A stretch of DNA of 64,000 nt, taken from the NCBI RefSeq assembly GCF_030433855.1, contig NZ_JARUXC010000015.1:23927-87926 (forward strand), written 5' to 3'. The notes beneath the pieces were generated by a model. The model saw only the letters and a list, made by a program, of their open reading frames with translations, ran no database searches and had not been told where the DNA came from. Of the stretch, positions 16,511-25,516 are shown piece after piece (positions within the stretch are counted from its first letter, which is position 1; every line of letters begins with the position of its first letter). A program made the translations under genes and the position numbers. Origin of the DNA: Agreia sp. PsM10. Lineage in GTDB: Bacteria; Actinomycetota; Actinomycetes; Actinomycetales; Microbacteriaceae.

Positions 16511-18153
16511 GGCGCGATCCAGGCGGTCGCGAAGTTGGCGTACGCCAGACCGTTGAAGGTCACGCCCTTCACCTTCGGCGACAGCAGGTAGAGGCGCTGT
16601 ACGAGCTCGACGGTCGGAATGGAGTACCCCTGCTCGAGCACGTACTGCTGCAGGTCGTCGACGAGCGCCTGTCGCGAGTCGCGATCCGAGGCCGTGGCGA
16701 TTCCGTTCGCCAGATCGTTCAGCTTCTGGTCGCTCGTTCCCGTTTTGAACCAGTCCTCGCCCTTGTTCTGGCTCGTGAGGATTCCCGCGACGGTGCCCAC
16801 ATCGACGAAGCTTCGCGACGTCTGGAACAGGGGCGGATGCGCGGCGAGGACCGCCGCGTAGCCCGACACGTCGACGACGTTCAGGTTCACCTTGATGCCG
16901 ATGCGCTTCAACTGCTGGGCGATCAGCTCGTCCTCGGCCTGAGTCGAGGGAACGTAGGGATTGGGGGTCACCGTGAACTCGAGCGTGGTGCCGTCCTTCG
17001 ACCGGTAGCCGTCGGAGCCGAGCACCCACCCCGCCTCATCGAGCAGTTCTTCCGACTTGTCGGGGTCGTACGAGAGCAGCTCGCTGTAGTCGCCGGCCTC
17101 GGGAACGTTGCCCTGGAGGAACGACGTGGCCACGTCCCATTTGTCGGTGTACACGGTGTCGACGATGTCCTGGCGATCGATGCCGTGCTGGATGGCCTGT
17201 CGGACGGCGAGTTCGTTCGTGGGCGCCACACTGGTGTCGACCTGGAACCCGTCGGTGAAGCCCAGGTAGCGAGGGGTGTCGACGACGAATCCCTGGTCGG
17301 TGAGCGACTCGATCTCCTGCGGTTCGACGTTGTATGCCACGTCGGCCTGCCCCGACGCCACGGTCGAGGTGCGCACGGAGGTGTCCTTGATCACCTTGTA
17401 GGTGATCGTGTCGAGGTACGCGGCGCCGGTGTGGCCGATCGCCTCCGGTCCCCAGTCGTAGTCGGGCCGCTTCTCGAGAACGTAGCTGTCACCCTGCGTG
17501 AACGACTTCACCGTGAACGGCCCGCTGCCGATCTGCTTCGCGAGATCGGCCTGATCGTCGATGGACAGGGCCAGGGTCGCGGGCGACAGCAGGATGGTGC
17601 CGTGGTAGGCCAGCGTCGGGATGAAGCTCAACGCCGGCGAGGTGAAGAAGACGTGCACGGTCGAGCTGTCCGTCGCTTCTGCCCGATCGAAGTTGCCCGA
17701 GGGGAAGAGACCCACCTTGCTGATTCCTCGGTCGGGATCGCCCTTGGCCCAGATGTTGATGTTGTCGACGACCGCGGCCGCATCGAGCGGGCTGCCGTCG
17801 GAGAAGGTGACGCCCTCCTTGAGGTGCAGAACGAACTCGGTCGCCCCGTTCAGCTCCTCCCAGCTGGTGGCGATCCACGGACTGAGCGTTCCCTGCTCGT
17901 CGACGTAGATCAGCTTGTCGGTGATCTCGCCCCACAGGTTGCCCTCGTAGCTCGAGATCGACGTCTTGCTCGACACCCAGCCCGCGTCGTAGCCCTGGAT
18001 GAGGAAGGTCAGGTCACCGCCCTCGACTGGAGCGGAGTCGGAGGACGATGGCGCGGAGGCCGTGCCCGCGGCGCACGCGGCGAGCAGTGCTGTCGTTGCG
18101 GCGGCGGCCACGACGGCGCTGGCGGCCCGCCGTATTCTCTTCGAGATGATCAT
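16507..18153 (-). CDS. ABC transporter substrate-binding lipoprotein, peptide/nickel family 5
   Basis: A 548-aa SBP_bac_5 protein. It has a lipoprotein signal peptide with lipobox LLAAC at residues ~22-26. The body shows typical family 5 features: YVDEQGTLSPWIATSWEELNG, LKEGVTFSDGSPLDAAAVV and IQHGIDRQDIVDTVY. It would capture a peptide-like or other hydrophilic ligand outside the membrane for the coupled permeases. ATG at 18153 is preceded by AGAAAGAG. The gene order binding protein, permease, permease, ATPase, behind an oxidase gene, suggests that the oxidase acts on the imported compound. Confidence 0.93.
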   Translation of the reverse strand: MIISKRIRRAASAVVAAAATTALLAACAAGTASAPSSSDSAPVEGGDLTFLIQGYDAGWVSSKTSISSYEGNLWGEITDKLIYVDEQGTLSPWIATSWEELNGATEFVLHLKEGVTFSDGSPLDAAAVVDNINIWAKGDPDRGISKVGLFPSGNFDRAEATDSSTVHVFFTSPALSFIPTLAYHGTILLSPATLALSIDDQADLAKQIGSGPFTVKSFTQGDSYVLEKRPDYDWGPEAIGHTGAAYLDTITYKVIKDTSVRTSTVASGQADVAYNVEPQEIESLTDQGFVVDTPRYLGFTDGFQVDTSVAPTNELAVRQAIQHGIDRQDIVDTVYTDKWDVATSFLQGNVPEAGDYSELLSYDPDKSEELLDEAGWVLGSDGYRSKDGTTLEFTVTPNPYVPSTQAEDELIAQQLKRIGIKVNLNVVDVSGYAAVLAAHPPLFQTSRSFVDVGTVAGILTSQNKGEDWFKTGTSDQKLNDLANGIATASDRDSRQALVDDLQQYVLEQGYSIPTVELVQRLYLLSPKVKGVTFNGLAYANFATAWIAP

Positions 18154-18194
18154 GGTGTTCTCTTTCTGCTGGAGAGGTGCGAGGGGATGAGTGC

Positions 18195-19616
18195 CTAGAT
18201 GGCCTTGCCGGGATTGAGCAGGTGCTGGGGATCGAGCGCGGTCGCGATGGCACGCTGCGCGGCGATCGACCGCGGGGAGAGTTCGAGGGCGGCCCACTCG
18301 CGCTTGAGCGTGCCGATGCCGTGCTCACCCGAGACCGTTCCGCCGAGTGCGAGCGCGATTCGAACGAGCTCCGTGGCCGCATCGGCGAGAGACTCGGGAA
18401 CGACCGCGGGGTCGTCGCCCGGGCCGATCTCCTGTGTGATCAACGGGTGGAGATTTCCGTCACCCGCGTGGGAGACGGCCGAGATCTCGACTCCGAACCG
18501 GGCCTCGAGGGCGGCGAAGGACCGATAGACGGCGGGGAGCGCCGACTTCGGAACCGCGATGTCCTCTCCGATGAACCGGCGCGATCCGGGCAGGCCCCGG
18601 CCGTGTCGGCGCAGCTCCCAGAGCGCCGCCGCATCCTCGTCCGATTCCACCGTGACGCGTGCGCCGACCCTGGCGAGAGCATCCTCGAGGTCTGCGGCCT
18701 GCTCGTCGATGCCGTAGCCGTCGAGCTCGATCAGAATGAGCGATTCGCCCCGTTCACGGAGCCGCGTGCCGGAGTGCGCATCGATGCCCTCGAGGCTGAC
18801 CCTGTCGAAGAACTCGACGATGGCCGGGCGCACGGGCGAGAGCGTGATCGCGCCCAGACCGTCGGCACCGGATGCCGTGCTGTCGAAGAACGCGGTGACG
18901 GTTCGACGGGCGACGGGAAGGGGACGCAGGCGAAGGGTGGCACGCACCACGATGCCCAGCACGCCCTCCGACCCCACGAAGAGCGATGTCAGGTCGAGGC
19001 CGGTGACTCCCTTGATGGAGCGGTGACCGACGCTGATCAGGCTGCCGTCGGCGAGCACGACGTCGAGGGCCAGCACCGACTCGCGGGTCACCCCGTACTT
19101 GGCGCAGCGCAATCCGCCGGCGTTCGTGGCGATGTTTCCGCCGATCGACGAGATCTCGAAACTGGCCGGATCAGGCGCGTAGAACAACCCGAACTGGTGC
19201 AGATGCGCGTTGAGGTCTCCGTTGATGACGCCCGGTTCGACGACCGCCACCTCGTCGAGAGGCGAGACCTCCACGATGCGGTTCAGCCGCTCGGTCGAGA
19301 TGACGAGCTGGTCGTCGGTCGCGCCCGCGCCGCCGGCCAGACCGGTTCCCGCACCCCGGGCGACCACGGTGACACCGAATTCGGCTGCGAGACGCACGAG
19401 CGTCTGCACCTCGTGGGCGGTCGTCGGGAAGGCCACCGCGGGGCCCCGGCGGCCGTCACGCACCGCCTCGGGCCGCGGCGCAGTCGCATAGTCGTAGCGA
19501 TAGGCCGCGGTGTCGGTGGATGCCGGCCGCACCTCGATCTGCGGGTGCCGGTTCTGCACGGCGCTCGTCAGGGCGCTGGCAGGGCTGATCGTCGCGGTCG
19601 TCTCGGCTGTTGTCAT
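18195..19616 (-). CDS. FAD-linked oxidase of the GlcD / D-lactate dehydrogenase type
   Basis: About 473 aa. It has a PCMH-type FAD-binding domain (ARGAGTGLAGGAG, then SFEISSIGGNIATNAGGLRCAKYGVT) and an FAD-oxidase C domain ending in GTVSGEHGIGTLKREW and LDPQHLLNPGKAI. Such flavoproteins oxidise 2-hydroxyacids (glycolate, D-lactate, D-2-hydroxyglutarate). The start is uncertain: MTTAETTATIS at 19616 is used here, while an in-frame ATG at 19631 abuts GAGGA too closely. It is the first gene of the importer operon, 41 nt ahead of the binding protein. Confidence 0.9.
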   Translation of the reverse strand: MTTAETTATISPASALTSAVQNRHPQIEVRPASTDTAAYRYDYATAPRPEAVRDGRRGPAVAFPTTAHEVQTLVRLAAEFGVTVVARGAGTGLAGGAGATDDQLVISTERLNRIVEVSPLDEVAVVEPGVINGDLNAHLHQFGLFYAPDPASFEISSIGGNIATNAGGLRCAKYGVTRESVLALDVVLADGSLISVGHRSIKGVTGLDLTSLFVGSEGVLGIVVRATLRLRPLPVARRTVTAFFDSTASGADGLGAITLSPVRPAIVEFFDRVSLEGIDAHSGTRLRERGESLILIELDGYGIDEQAADLEDALARVGARVTVESDEDAAALWELRRHGRGLPGSRRFIGEDIAVPKSALPAVYRSFAALEARFGVEISAVSHAGDGNLHPLITQEIGPGDDPAVVPESLADAATELVRIALALGGTVSGEHGIGTLKREWAALELSPRSIAAQRAIATALDPQHLLNPGKAI

Positions 19617-19702
19617 CGTGGATCGGTCCATTCCTCGTAAGGAGACCGATACTGATGGAGCCACGACCGCCGCAGCGGTTCAGCGCGTAACTTTCAGACG
19701 CC

Positions 19703-19718
19703 GACGTAACACAACGTC
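19703..19718. promoter_or_regulatory. Possible operator upstream of the oxidase/importer operon
   Basis: Inverted repeat GACGT-aacaca-ACGTC lies about 90 bp upstream of the oxidase start in an otherwise gene-free 190-bp stretch. Position and symmetry suit a regulator such as GntR/LacI type, but no dedicated regulator gene is adjacent. Confidence 0.3.
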
Positions 19719-19808
19719 AGGTGCTTCCGGTGCGCCCGACTGCTGGCTAAGATCCTGCGCCGGGCTGCGCGCGTACGGCGCTGTGCGACAAGCACGACCC
19801 GACGAGTG

Positions 19809-20840
19809 CTACCCGGCGAGCGTCTCCTCGAGCTGGGAGAGAACGCCCCGCGCGGCGGTCGGGCCGACATTCAGGTAGAACACGTCGTCGTCGACCGCGA
19901 CGACCTGCTCGTCGTCGACCGCTGCGAGGGTGGGCCAGAGGGGTAGCGACGTCAGCTGCGAGTCATCGCCGCCCTGAACCCCGTAGAAGATCCAGTCGGC
20001 GTCTGCCTGGTCGAGCTGCTCCGAACTGATGTCGACCGACGTGTCGTCGACGAACTGCTGGCTCTCCGGACGAGCGAGCCCCGCATCCTCTGCCACGGAT
20101 CCACTGAAGGAGGCGACACCGAAGACCCGGGTTCGGTCGGCGTTCTTGCGCAGGAACGACACGGTGGGCGCTCCCTCCACCGTGGCGCCGAAGGCCTGTG
20201 CGTCATTCTGGTAGTTGTCGAGCCACTGCTCGGCCTGGCCGGTCTTGCCGATCGAATCGGCGAGCAGGAGAAAGTCCTGCTTCCAGTACAGGCCCGTGCC
20301 CTGGGTGACGACGGTCGGGGCGATGGCGCTCAGGCTCGCATACAGAGCCGTCGCGTCCTTGCCCGCGCTGCTCATCAGGATCAGGTCGGGGGCGAGGTTC
20401 GCGATCGTCTCGACATCGGGCTCGAAGCGACTGCCCACGTAGGTGACCGCATCGAGGGCATCCTTCTCGTCGGGGAACGCGTCGTAGAGGTACGGCGGAA
20501 CCATGTCGGCGCCGTCACCCGACGTCGAACCGATCGGCACGACTCCGAGCGTCAGCAGCGCGTCGGCCTGCCCGGTCGAGATCACGACCACCTTCTCGGG
20601 GGCGCGGTCGATGACCGTCTCGCCTGCGAAATGGGCCACGGTGCGGGGAAAAACGCCGTCGTCCGCGCCGCTGCCCTTGCCCTCCGGCATGGTGCGCGGG
20701 GTCACATACTCGACCGGATGCGCGTCGGCCGTGGAGGGCGAGGTCGATTCGGGCGTCGCGGTCGAGCATCCGGTGAGTGCAAGGGCGGCAAGGAGAACGG
20801 CGGCAAGCGAGGCGCGCCTCGTCGATTGGATGGCAGGCAT
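19809..20840 (-). CDS. Iron-siderophore ABC transporter substrate-binding lipoprotein
   Basis: A 343-aa FecB/FhuD-type (cluster A-III) binding protein. It has a signal peptide with lipobox LTGC at ~22-25. The body shows VVVISTGQADALLTLGVVPIG, the conserved NLAPDLILMSSAG and IAPTVV segments, and a long inter-lobe helix. It presents ferric siderophore to the FecCD permeases encoded on the other strand. ATG at 20840 is 6 nt from TATGCT (complement of 20847-20852), and the promoter is covered by a DtxR-type box. Confidence 0.93.
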   Translation of the reverse strand: MPAIQSTRRASLAAVLLAALALTGCSTATPESTSPSTADAHPVEYVTPRTMPEGKGSGADDGVFPRTVAHFAGETVIDRAPEKVVVISTGQADALLTLGVVPIGSTSGDGADMVPPYLYDAFPDEKDALDAVTYVGSRFEPDVETIANLAPDLILMSSAGKDATALYASLSAIAPTVVTQGTGLYWKQDFLLLADSIGKTGQAEQWLDNYQNDAQAFGATVEGAPTVSFLRKNADRTRVFGVASFSGSVAEDAGLARPESQQFVDDTSVDISSEQLDQADADWIFYGVQGGDDSQLTSLPLWPTLAAVDDEQVVAVDDDVFYLNVGPTAARGVLSQLEETLAG

Positions 20841-20844
20841 CAGA

Positions 20845-20863
20845 TAAGCATAGGCTTACCTAA
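20845..20863. promoter_or_regulatory. DtxR/IdeR-type iron box between divergent siderophore genes
   Basis: TAAGCATAGGCTTACCTAA matches the 19-bp DtxR/IdeR consensus TTAGGTTAGGCTAACCTAA at 15 of 19 positions. It occupies nearly all of the 23 bp between the two divergent start codons and contains both -10 hexamers, TAGGCT (20851-20856) for the permease side and TATGCT (complement of 20847-20852) for the binding protein. Iron-loaded repressor would block both leaderless promoters at once. Confidence 0.8.
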
Positions 20864-21880
20864 GTGAGCGACGAGACGAGACGACGTTCTCACACCGGCA
20901 GGGTGGTCGCCTGCCTCGTAGCGGGATGCGCACTCGTTGTTCTGCTCGCCCTGCTGAGCCTGGCCATCGGATCGAAGAATCTGAGCATCGGCGAGGTGTG
21001 GAGCGGGCTCCTTGCCGGCGACGGCTCGCGCGAGTCGATCATCGTGTGGCAGCTGCGCATGCCCCGCACCGTCCTCGCCATGCTGGCGGGGACCGCGCTC
21101 GCCGTCTCGGGTGTGCTCATGCAGGCGCTGACCCGCAACCCTCTCGCCGAGCCCGGGCTTCTCGGCGTGAACGCCGGAGCCGCCTTCGCCGTCGTGATCG
21201 CGATCTCCGTCTTCGGCGCCGCACGCAGCGGCGACTACCTGTGGGCAGCCTTCGCCGGGGCCGGCCTCGCCTCCGTCTTCGTCTATCTCATCAGTGTCCG
21301 CCGCACTCGAGCGAGCGACCATGCCCGACTCGTGCTGGCGGGCGTGGCCCTCACGGCCACCCTGGGCGCCTGCACTCGAATCATCACGCTGTTCGACGCG
21401 ACCGCCTTCGACTCCTACCGGTTCTGGGTGATCGGCTCGGTCGCTGACCGCGGCATCGACGTGGTCATGTCGGTTCTGCCCTTCATCGCGGCGGGGCTGA
21501 TCGTCGCCCTGCTCCTCGGGCCGTCGCTCAATGCCCTCGCGCTCGGCGACGATCAGGCCGTGGCCCTCGGAGTGCCGGTCGCGGCACTGCGCATTCTCGT
21601 GATCGCCACCATCACCCTGCTCTGCGGCGCGACCACGGCAGCAGCCGGACCCATCGCGTTCGTCGGCCTCGTGGTTCCGCACGTGCTGCGGCTTGTCGTC
21701 GGCGTCGATCAGCGCGCCATCCTCGGCCTTTCCGCCCTCGTCGGCCCCTCGCTGCTGCTGGCGGCAGACGTGATCGGCCGGGTCGTCTCCCAGCCGTCGG
21801 AGCTCGAGGTGGGCGTGGTCACCGCCTTCATCGGCGCCCCCGTGCTCATCGCGCTGCTGCTTCGACGGAGGCCGGCATGA
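20864..21880 (+). CDS. Iron-siderophore ABC permease (FecCD family), first subunit
   Basis: A 338-aa permease with about nine membrane segments and the family signatures LRMPRTVLAMLAGTALAVSGVLMQALTRNPLAEPGLLGVNAGA and GPIAFVGLVVPHVLR (each quoted in part from residues ~65-105 and ~265-280). It forms a heterodimer with the next gene. GTG at 20864 follows the iron box directly, so the mRNA is probably leaderless. Its stop overlaps the next start by 4 nt. Confidence 0.93.
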   Translation: MSDETRRRSHTGRVVACLVAGCALVVLLALLSLAIGSKNLSIGEVWSGLLAGDGSRESIIVWQLRMPRTVLAMLAGTALAVSGVLMQALTRNPLAEPGLLGVNAGAAFAVVIAISVFGAARSGDYLWAAFAGAGLASVFVYLISVRRTRASDHARLVLAGVALTATLGACTRIITLFDATAFDSYRFWVIGSVADRGIDVVMSVLPFIAAGLIVALLLGPSLNALALGDDQAVALGVPVAALRILVIATITLLCGATTAAAGPIAFVGLVVPHVLRLVVGVDQRAILGLSALVGPSLLLAADVIGRVVSQPSELEVGVVTAFIGAPVLIALLLRRRPA

Positions 21881-22944
21881 CCGGCCCGGGCAGAGGCTCG
21901 GTGCCGCGCGGCTACGCCCGGTTCCGGATGCCGGTCGGCAGCTCCCTGCTCGTGCACCGCCGCTCCGCCGTCGTCGCCACAGTCCTGCTGCTGTTCGCCG
22001 CGACGCTGGCGATCGTCGAGATCTCCACGGGAACCTACGACATCACCCCGAGCGGAGCCTTCCGCGCCCTCCTCGGCGAAGGATCGGACGTCGACCGATT
22101 CATCGTGGTCGACCAGCGCCTGCCCCGCGCGGCCGCGGCCCTCCTTGTCGGAGCCGCGCTCGGCGCATCCGGAGCCATCTTTCAGAGCGTGTCGCGCAAC
22201 CCGCTGGGCAGCCCCGACATCATCGGCTTCACCACCGGCGCCGCGACCGGCGGCCTCGCCGTGATCCTGCTCCTCGGCGCGTCGACGGCCACGACCATTC
22301 TGGTGGGCACTCTCGTGGGCGGTTTCGCCACGGCCGCCGTGGTGATCGCACTGGCCGTGCGCCGCGGAGCGACGGGAGACCGGCTGGTGCTCTCGGGCAT
22401 CGCCGTGGCCGCGATGCTGGCCGCCACGAACGATTACCTCGTGAGCCGCGCCGATATTCAGGACGCCGAGGTGGCCCAGGCCTGGCAGTACGGAAGCCTC
22501 AATGCCATCTCCTGGGCGCCCCTGCTGCCGCTGGCCGTGGTGCTGGTGTTCGCCATGCCTGCGGCGCTGGTCGCGTCACGATCCCTGCGCATCCTCGAGC
22601 TCGGCGACGACACGGCCGCCGCCGTCGGCCTGCGACTGGTGCGCGCCCGAACCGTCGCCCTGGCCCTGGGCGTGTGCCTGGCCGCCATCGCCGTGGCAAC
22701 GACCGGACCCATCGGCTTTCTCGCGCTGGCCGCGCCCCAGCTCGCCCGACGCGTCGCCCGATCACCGGGCGTGACCGTGCTTGCGTCGGCGGCCATGGGG
22801 GCCGCGATCCTCGTGGGCGCCGACCTTCTCGCGCAGCGGCTGCTGTCGCCGTTCCAGATTCCCGTCGGGCTCGTGACGGCGGCCGTCGGCGGGGCGTACC
22901 TCGTGTGGATGCTTGCGCTGGCCCCTGCTCACAGGTCGCGGTGA
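21877..22944 (+). CDS. Iron-siderophore ABC permease (FecCD family), second subunit
   Basis: A 355-aa FecCD permease, partner of the gene upstream (ATGA overlap). The signatures are RLPRAAAALLVGAALGASGAI, FQSVSRNPLGSPDIIGFTTGA and TGPIGFLALAAPQLARR. No ATP-binding FecE/FhuC-type gene follows; the next gene is an amidase after 77 nt. The transporter must therefore share an ATPase encoded elsewhere, unless that gene has been lost. Confidence 0.92.
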   Translation: MTGPGRGSVPRGYARFRMPVGSSLLVHRRSAVVATVLLLFAATLAIVEISTGTYDITPSGAFRALLGEGSDVDRFIVVDQRLPRAAAALLVGAALGASGAIFQSVSRNPLGSPDIIGFTTGAATGGLAVILLLGASTATTILVGTLVGGFATAAVVIALAVRRGATGDRLVLSGIAVAAMLAATNDYLVSRADIQDAEVAQAWQYGSLNAISWAPLLPLAVVLVFAMPAALVASRSLRILELGDDTAAAVGLRLVRARTVALALGVCLAAIAVATTGPIGFLALAAPQLARRVARSPGVTVLASAAMGAAILVGADLLAQRLLSPFQIPVGLVTAAVGGAYLVWMLALAPAHRSR

Positions 22945-23021
22945 TCGCCGGCCGGCCATCCCGAAATCCGCGCGAAACGATGCGGCTATAGCGTAGGCAC
23001 CGAGACGAAGGCGGGAGCCAG

Positions 23022-24470
23022 ATGCGCGAACTCACGTACAGCTCGGTTGTGCAGCAGGCGGAGTGGGTCGCGTCGGGTGAGGTCAGCGCGAGGGAGCTCG
23101 TCGAGCACTCGCTCGAGATCATCGGCTCCCGCAATCCGTCGCTCAACGCCGTCGCCACGGTCATGGCGGACGAGGCCCGGCTGCGCGCCGATGCCCTCGA
23201 TGAGCAGCGCCGCAGCTCCTCCGAGCTCGGGCCGCTGCATGGCGTGCCCATGGTGATCAAAGAAGAGAACGACATCGCCGGAATCCCCACCCGGTACGGC
23301 AGCGCGGCCTACTCGACGCCCGCCCGCGCCGACAGCGAGGTGGTTCGCCGGCTCCGCACGGCCGGCGCGGTCATCATCGGCACGACCCGCATGCCCGAGT
23401 TCGGGATCTGGCCTTTCACCGAGAGCGAAGCCTTCGGGATGACGCGCAATCCATGGAATCTCGACAGGTCTCCGGCCGGATCGAGCGGCGGCACCGCGGC
23501 CGCAGTGGCAGCCGGTCTTGTGGCCGCCGGTATCGGCGGCGACGGCGGCGGATCCATTCGGCTGCCCGCCAGTTGGTGCGGCCTGTTCGGGCTCAAGGCG
23601 CAGCGCGGCCGAATGAGCCTCGCACCGAATGCCGATCTGTGGCGATCGCTGGGCGTCATCGGGCCGATCACGCGCACGGTCGCCGACAGCGCGCTCATTC
23701 ACGACGTCATTGCCGGCACATCGGCGATCGATCGATTCCACGCCGCGCCGCTGGCGGGGTCGATGTATGCGGCGGCGACGAACGAGACCGTGCCGTCGCT
23801 CAGAATCATGGTGTCGACGAAGAACCCCTCCGGCGGGCCCTTGCCCGACGCCGAGACCACGGAGTCGCTGCAGCGAACCGCGGCTCTTCTTGCGACGCTC
23901 GGCCACGAGATCATCGAGGCGGATCCCGCCTACCCCGCCCTCAACCTGCCGTTCCAGCTTCAGCTGAGTGGCGGCATCGGAGATGAGGCGGCCCGCGCAG
24001 ACGAGCCCCGACGCCTGGAGCGTCGGACGAGGACCATGCTGCGCATCGGGCGCCCGCTCCGCCGCCTGGGAGGCTGGGCGGAGCGAACCGCCGCTCGGTT
24101 GGGCGAGCCGTTTCTCGATGAGCTGTTCGGCAGGGTCGACCTCCTGCTGACTCCCACCACGCCCACTGCCGCCCTGCCCATCGGGCAATTGCAGGATGCC
24201 GGCGCGCTTGCCGCGGTGAGACGCGCCACGCCTGTCAGCTCGTACACCTCGATATGGAACGTGCTGGGCAATCCGGCCGCCGCCGTGCCCGCCGGGTTCG
24301 GTGCCGACGGAATGCCCCTCAGCGTGCAGGTCATCGGGCCGCCGAATGGCGAGCTCACCGTGCTCGCCCTGAGCGCCCAGCTCGAACACCACCAGCCGTG
24401 GGCCGGTTCGCGTCCTGCGACAGGCGGGCCCGTGACCCCCGAACAGGGGCTCACAGGCAACTCCCAGTAA
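23022..24470 (+). CDS. Amidase-signature family amidohydrolase
   Basis: A 482-aa amidase-signature enzyme. The Ser-cisSer-Lys triad region is visible: Lys in MVIKEENDIAG (~85), and SPAGSSGGTAAAVAAG followed by GGDGGGSIRLPASWCGLFGLK containing the cis-Ser and nucleophilic Ser. Substrate unknown; relatives hydrolyse fatty-acid amides or nylon oligomers, or serve as GatA, but no GatB/GatC genes are near. The last 14 codons lie inside a 195-bp repeated element, so the C-terminal tail PVTPEQGLTGNSQ is specified by repeat DNA. Confidence 0.9.
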   Translation: MRELTYSSVVQQAEWVASGEVSARELVEHSLEIIGSRNPSLNAVATVMADEARLRADALDEQRRSSSELGPLHGVPMVIKEENDIAGIPTRYGSAAYSTPARADSEVVRRLRTAGAVIIGTTRMPEFGIWPFTESEAFGMTRNPWNLDRSPAGSSGGTAAAVAAGLVAAGIGGDGGGSIRLPASWCGLFGLKAQRGRMSLAPNADLWRSLGVIGPITRTVADSALIHDVIAGTSAIDRFHAAPLAGSMYAAATNETVPSLRIMVSTKNPSGGPLPDAETTESLQRTAALLATLGHEIIEADPAYPALNLPFQLQLSGGIGDEAARADEPRRLERRTRTMLRIGRPLRRLGGWAERTAARLGEPFLDELFGRVDLLLTPTTPTAALPIGQLQDAGALAAVRRATPVSSYTSIWNVLGNPAAAVPAGFGADGMPLSVQVIGPPNGELTVLALSAQLEHHQPWAGSRPATGGPVTPEQGLTGNSQ

Positions 24471-24623
24471 AATAACGTTTTGGTAACTGGCGCTCCGTTA
24501 CTCAACCGTTATATGGTTCAAGAGCGTTAGTTGTTTGCTGTGGCAGCTACCGCGGAATGTGATTGCAGGACACTCTTGGTGCAAGGGAAGAAAGCCCGTC
24601 GTTAGCCTCTACGACGGGCTTTC
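24429..24623 (+). repeat. 195-bp structured repeat, copy 1
   Basis: Nearly identical to 25517-25711: 5 mismatches, all in the first 55 bp, and the last 140 bp identical. It contains an 11-bp stem (24485-24495 with 24522-24532, two G-U pairs) enclosing an AACC/GGTT hairpin, a GCTG-tgg-CAGC hairpin (24537-24547), and a 12-bp terminator stem. CAAGAG (24519-24524) can also pair with CTCTTG (24573-24578), competing with the first stem. It begins within the amidase 3' end. It could be a 3'-UTR structured RNA or a small RNA gene. Confidence 0.8.
24591..24622 (+). terminator. Rho-independent-type terminator in repeat copy 1
   Basis: Perfect 12-bp stem AAAGCCCGTCGT (24591-24602) and ACGACGGGCTTT (24611-24622) with 8-nt loop, followed by cgtccttt. 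It would end transcription from the amidase gene or from a small RNA starting in the repeat. Confidence 0.75.
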
Positions 24624-24701
24624 GTCCTTTAACCGGCCCATTCGATAGCCGGCACGCCGCGAACGCAATCGGCCAGACCCGGGGCGTGTTGGAATTGCTG
24701 G

Positions 24702-25514
24702 ATGAGCACGAAACTCGAGCGAGCACGCGCCTTTCACGCAATGCATGCCCAGGCCACTCCCCTCGTCCTCCCGAACGCGTGGGACGTAGCGTCCGCCCGC
24801 GTCGTTCTCGCGTGCGGCGCTCGCGCGATTGCGACGACCAGCGCCGGTGTCGCGTGGTCGAGCGGACACCGCGACGGGAACGAGCTGACTCGCGACGCCG
24901 CACTCGATGCCGCGAGGCGGATCGCAGCCTCCGTGACCGTGCCGATCTCGGCGGACATCGAGGGGGGATACGGAGAGACGTCGAGCGACCTGGCCGACAC
25001 CGTGAGCTCGTTCATCGACGCCGGTATCTCCGGCGTGAACATCGAGGACTCTCTCCGACCGATCGGTGAACAGCAGCGGAGGATCGCCAGCGCCCGAACC
25101 GCAGCAGACGACGCGGGCATACCGCTGTTCATCAACGCCCGCATCGACACGCATCGTCTCGGCAGCATCGGAACTGACGACTGGTTCGAGGAGACGGTGA
25201 CGCGTGCCACGTCCTACGCTCGCTCCGGAGCGAGCGGAATCTTCGTACTCGGCGCCCTATCGGCAGACACGATCACGAGACTCGCCGACGCGACGTCATT
25301 GCCGCTCAACGTCGCCTTCGGCCCCGGCACCCTGTCGATCAGCGAACTCTCGAGGGCAGGCGCACGTCGAATCAGCGCGGGCTCCTCGATCGCCGAGGCC
25401 GCTTACAGCGTCGCGCAGCACTGGGCCTCCGCGATGCTCGAGACGCCGGATACTGTCGTCTCATCGCCCCCTGCTCTCGGCTGGGCCGCATTGAACGGAC
25501 TCGTCCGCGACTGA
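24702..25514 (+). CDS. Isocitrate lyase / PEP mutase superfamily protein
   Basis: A 270-aa TIM-barrel protein of the PEPM/ICL superfamily. Typical segments are PLVLPNAWDVASARVVLACG, SADIEGGYGET (metal-binding acidic residues), GVNIEDS and FINARIDTH. Members cleave or form C-C or P-C bonds next to a carboxylate (methylisocitrate lyase, oxaloacetate hydrolase, PEP mutase); this short subfamily is usually uncharacterised. It lies between the two 195-bp repeats and its stop is 2 nt ahead of copy 2. The gene plus one repeat forms a 1088-bp unit. Confidence 0.85.
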   Translation: MSTKLERARAFHAMHAQATPLVLPNAWDVASARVVLACGARAIATTSAGVAWSSGHRDGNELTRDAALDAARRIAASVTVPISADIEGGYGETSSDLADTVSSFIDAGISGVNIEDSLRPIGEQQRRIASARTAADDAGIPLFINARIDTHRLGSIGTDDWFEETVTRATSYARSGASGIFVLGALSADTITRLADATSLPLNVAFGPGTLSISELSRAGARRISAGSSIAEAAYSVAQHWASAMLETPDTVVSSPPALGWAALNGLVRD

Positions 25515-25516
25515 CT

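Noticed and set aside
23022..24470. GatA subunit of the tRNA amidotransferase
   Set aside because: The enzyme has amidase-signature motifs, but gatB and gatC are absent from the neighbourhood and the protein lacks features that would single out GatA.
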